NCBI GenBank assembly: GCA_963557075.1
Contig: CAUWDA010000008.1
Location: 9,888 to 73,887 of the forward strand
DNA: 64,000 bases
Source of the DNA: Flavonifractor sp963557075
Lineage (GTDB): Bacteria > Bacillota > Clostridia > Oscillospirales > Oscillospiraceae
Direction of reading: 5' to 3'
Numbering within the stretch: the stretch's first letter is position 1; every line of letters begins with the position of its first letter. The translations under genes were made by a program, and so were the position numbers. The notes under the pieces are model-generated. The model had not been told where the DNA came from. It ran no database searches and worked only from the letters and a program-made list of their open reading frames with translations. Shown in pieces: positions 62,110 to 64,000 of the stretch.

Positions 62110-63867
62110 TTACAGTGAGACCGACTTCTGCGCCTGATAGAGCTGCGCGTACTCGCCCCCCCGGGCCATCAGCTCCTCGTGGGTACCCTCCTCGGCGATG
62201 CCGCATCCGTCAATGACCACAATGCGTCCGGCGGAACGGATGGTGGACAGCCGGTGGGCGATGATGATCGTGGTGCGGCCCTGGGCCAGGGCGTCAAAAG
62301 CGGACTGGATGCGGGACTCGGTAACGGTATCCAGGGCGGAGGTCGCCTCGTCCAGGATAAGGATGGGGGGATTTTTCAGGAAGATACGGGCAATGGATAC
62401 CCGCTGCTTCTGGCCGCCGGAGAGCATGACGCCCCGCTCGCCCACCTGGGTCTGGAAGCCGTCGGGCATCTCCAGGATGTCGTCGTAGATCTCGGCCCGC
62501 TTGGCGGCCTCGATGATCTCCGCCTCGGTGGCGTCGGGCCGGCCGTAGCGGATGTTGTCGTAGATGGTACCGGCGAAGAGGAACACGTCCTGCTGAACGA
62601 TGCCGATCTGCTCCCGCAGGTCATGCTGCTTCAGCTCCCGCACGTCCTGGCCGTCCACCAGTACCCGTCCGCCGGTGACGTCGTAGAACCGGGGGATGAG
62701 CTGGCACAGGGTGGACTTGCCGCCGCCGGAGGGGCCCACCACTGCCACCGTCTCGCCGGGGCTGACGTGGAGGGTGACGTGCTCCAGCACCGGCTCGGCG
62801 GAGGACTCGTACCGGAAGGTCACGTCGTCCACCAGGATATCCCCCTCCACATGGTCCAGCCCATGGGCGTCGGGGGCGTCCTGGATGTCGGGCTCCACCC
62901 GCATCAGCTCGGTGAACCGCTTGAAGCCGGCCATGCCCTGCATGAACTGCTCCACGAAGGCGGACAGCTTGCGGATGGGAGTAATAAAGGTGGTGACATA
63001 CAGGGCGAAGGTGGTCAGGTCGATGAAGTCCATCTCCCCCCTCATGATGAGGAAGCCGCCGAAGGCGATGACCAGCACCGACAGGATGCCCATGAAGAAC
63101 TCCATGCCGGACTGATAGAAGGCCATGGTCTTGTAATAGCCCCGCTTGGCGCCCCGGAACTGGTCGTTGGCGGCGTTGAACTTGGCGCTCTCGGCGTCCT
63201 CGTTGGCGAAGGCCTTGGCGGTACGCATGCCGGAGATGGAGGACTCCACCTCGCCGTTGATACCGGCCAGCTTGGCCTTGACCTCAATGGATGCCTTCAT
63301 CATCTTTTTCCGGGTCAGGGCGGTAAAGATGATAAAGATGGGGATGACGGCAAAGACGACGAGGGCCAGCTGCCACTGGATGGTGAGCATGATGCCGAAG
63401 GCGCCCAGGATGGTCACAGAGGAGATAAACAGGTCCTCCGGGCCGTGGTGGGCCAGCTCGGTGATCTCAAAGAGGTCGCCGGTGACCCGGCTCATGAGCT
63501 GGCCGGTGCGGTTTTTGTCGTAGAAGGAGAAGGACAGGTCCTGCATGTGGGCAAACAGATCCCGGCGGATATCCGCCTCCATCCGCACGCCCAGCAGGTG
63601 GCCCCAGTAGGTGACGATGAAGTAGAACACGCCCTTGAGCACATAGGCCAGGGCCAGCAGCACCATCACGGTGAAGAAGGTGGCGAACAGCTTGTTGGGC
63701 AGCAGGGTCTGCATGGCCTCCCGGGACACCATGGGGAAGAGCAGATCCACGATACAGATGCACAGGGCGCACACCATATCCAGCAGGAACAGCTTCCAGT
63801 GGGGCCTGTAATAGGAGGCAAAGATCCGCAGATAGCCCCTGTTTTTAAAGTCTTTTTTCTTGGTCAT
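62110..63867 (-). CDS. ABC exporter (fused membrane and ATPase domains)
   Basis: The 585-residue half-transporter has six membrane helices in residues 1-310 (starting LFLLDMVCALCICIVDLLFP) and a nucleotide-binding domain with Walker A VGPSGGGKSTLCQ, signature LSGGQKQRVSIAR, Walker B ILILDEATSAL and H-loop IIAHRLST. It is homologous to MsbA/BmrA-type multidrug or lipid exporters and should work as a homodimer or with a partner outside the window. It has a strong promoter at 63901-63930. Confidence 0.93.
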   Translation of the reverse strand: MTKKKDFKNRGYLRIFASYYRPHWKLFLLDMVCALCICIVDLLFPMVSREAMQTLLPNKLFATFFTVMVLLALAYVLKGVFYFIVTYWGHLLGVRMEADIRRDLFAHMQDLSFSFYDKNRTGQLMSRVTGDLFEITELAHHGPEDLFISSVTILGAFGIMLTIQWQLALVVFAVIPIFIIFTALTRKKMMKASIEVKAKLAGINGEVESSISGMRTAKAFANEDAESAKFNAANDQFRGAKRGYYKTMAFYQSGMEFFMGILSVLVIAFGGFLIMRGEMDFIDLTTFALYVTTFITPIRKLSAFVEQFMQGMAGFKRFTELMRVEPDIQDAPDAHGLDHVEGDILVDDVTFRYESSAEPVLEHVTLHVSPGETVAVVGPSGGGKSTLCQLIPRFYDVTGGRVLVDGQDVRELKQHDLREQIGIVQQDVFLFAGTIYDNIRYGRPDATEAEIIEAAKRAEIYDDILEMPDGFQTQVGERGVMLSGGQKQRVSIARIFLKNPPILILDEATSALDTVTESRIQSAFDALAQGRTTIIIAHRLSTIRSAGRIVVIDGCGIAEEGTHEELMARGGEYAQLYQAQKSVSL

Positions 63868-63900
63868 GGCGGTCTCCTCTCAAAAAATCCGTTACTTTAT

Positions 63901-63930
63901 AGTATAATCTGCCGTCTCCGGCTTTGTCAA
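63901..63930 (-). promoter_or_regulatory. Promoter of the ABC exporter / phosphoesterase unit
   Basis: Minus strand: consensus -35 TTGACA (63930-63925), 18-base spacer, -10 TATACT (63906-63901). The rest of the window, to 64000, shows no gene. Confidence 0.75.
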
Positions 63931-64000
63931 CCGATGGAAGGGGTGGGGGAGTGTCCAAACAAAGAGTTAAAGAAAGTCAAAGAGTGAAAAGGGCACAGTT

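Overview
The window is a gene-dense, GC-rich Firmicutes chromosome segment. Gene content suggests a gut Oscillospiraceae-type anaerobe (Flavonifractor/Intestinimonas-like): tilS-hpt-ftsH order, pyruvate:ferredoxin oxidoreductase plus pyruvate formate-lyase, ComM, FakA/Asp23, an mre-mrdA cell-shape operon and a GTPase-NYN fusion protein. The family-level placement is inference; no rRNA or tRNA gene was seen to anchor it.

Layout. 1-3.2 kb: end of tilS, hpt, ftsH. 3.2-12.1 kb: an AT-richer island with a minus-strand catabolic operon (M29-like metalloenzyme, TRAP transporter DctPQM, D-cysteine desulfhydrase-like PLP enzyme, cysteine desulfidase-like Fe-S enzyme) divergent from a sigma-54 enhancer-binding regulator. 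The gap between them holds an exact sigma-54 promoter and candidate activator sites. 12.2-21.2 kb: housekeeping genes (cinA, thiI, ychF, ilvE, an rluA-type synthase, nitroreductase, dCMP deaminase, trmO). 21.2-26.2 kb: a TetM/EF-G-like GTPase fused to a YacP/Rae1-type NYN nuclease, then lysA and dapF. 26.5-37.0 kb: a long minus-strand run zapA - U32 peptidase - dut - maf - mreC - mreD - DUF6056-like protein - mrdA - GH13 enzyme. 37.2-39.6 kb: a membrane-anchored XRE regulator and a secreted protein that share one ectodomain, plus a third exported protein. 39.9-42.3 kb: dnaD- and dnaC/dnaI-like genes, followed by a MITE-like insertion. 42.4-48.0 kb: pflA-pflB, prmA, degV and a DUF1836 gene. 48.3-50.7 kb: a polar amino-acid ABC transporter. 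50.8-54.8 kb: palindromic repeats and nifJ. 55.3-56.6 kb: an AT-rich ECF S-component plus amidohydrolase pair. 56.8-64 kb: comM, the fakA-like/asp23 pair, a small membrane protein, a metallophosphoesterase and an ABC exporter.

How the parts connect. The island reads as one inducible uptake-and-degradation module: the regulator and sigma-54 RNA polymerase turn on a TRAP importer and two C-S/C-N lyase-type enzymes, probably yielding pyruvate, ammonia and a sulfur product. PFOR and PFL then handle pyruvate. ZapA, MreC, MreD and PBP2 couple division and elongation. FakA-like and DegV (FakB-like) proteins together could form a fatty-acid kinase system.

The least-explained items are the shared-ectodomain sensor/secreted pair, the GTPase-nuclease fusion with a start site masked only in read-through transcripts, the sigma-54 island, and two places where one end of a gene (cinA 5', nifJ 3') is duplicated next to a cluster of palindromes.
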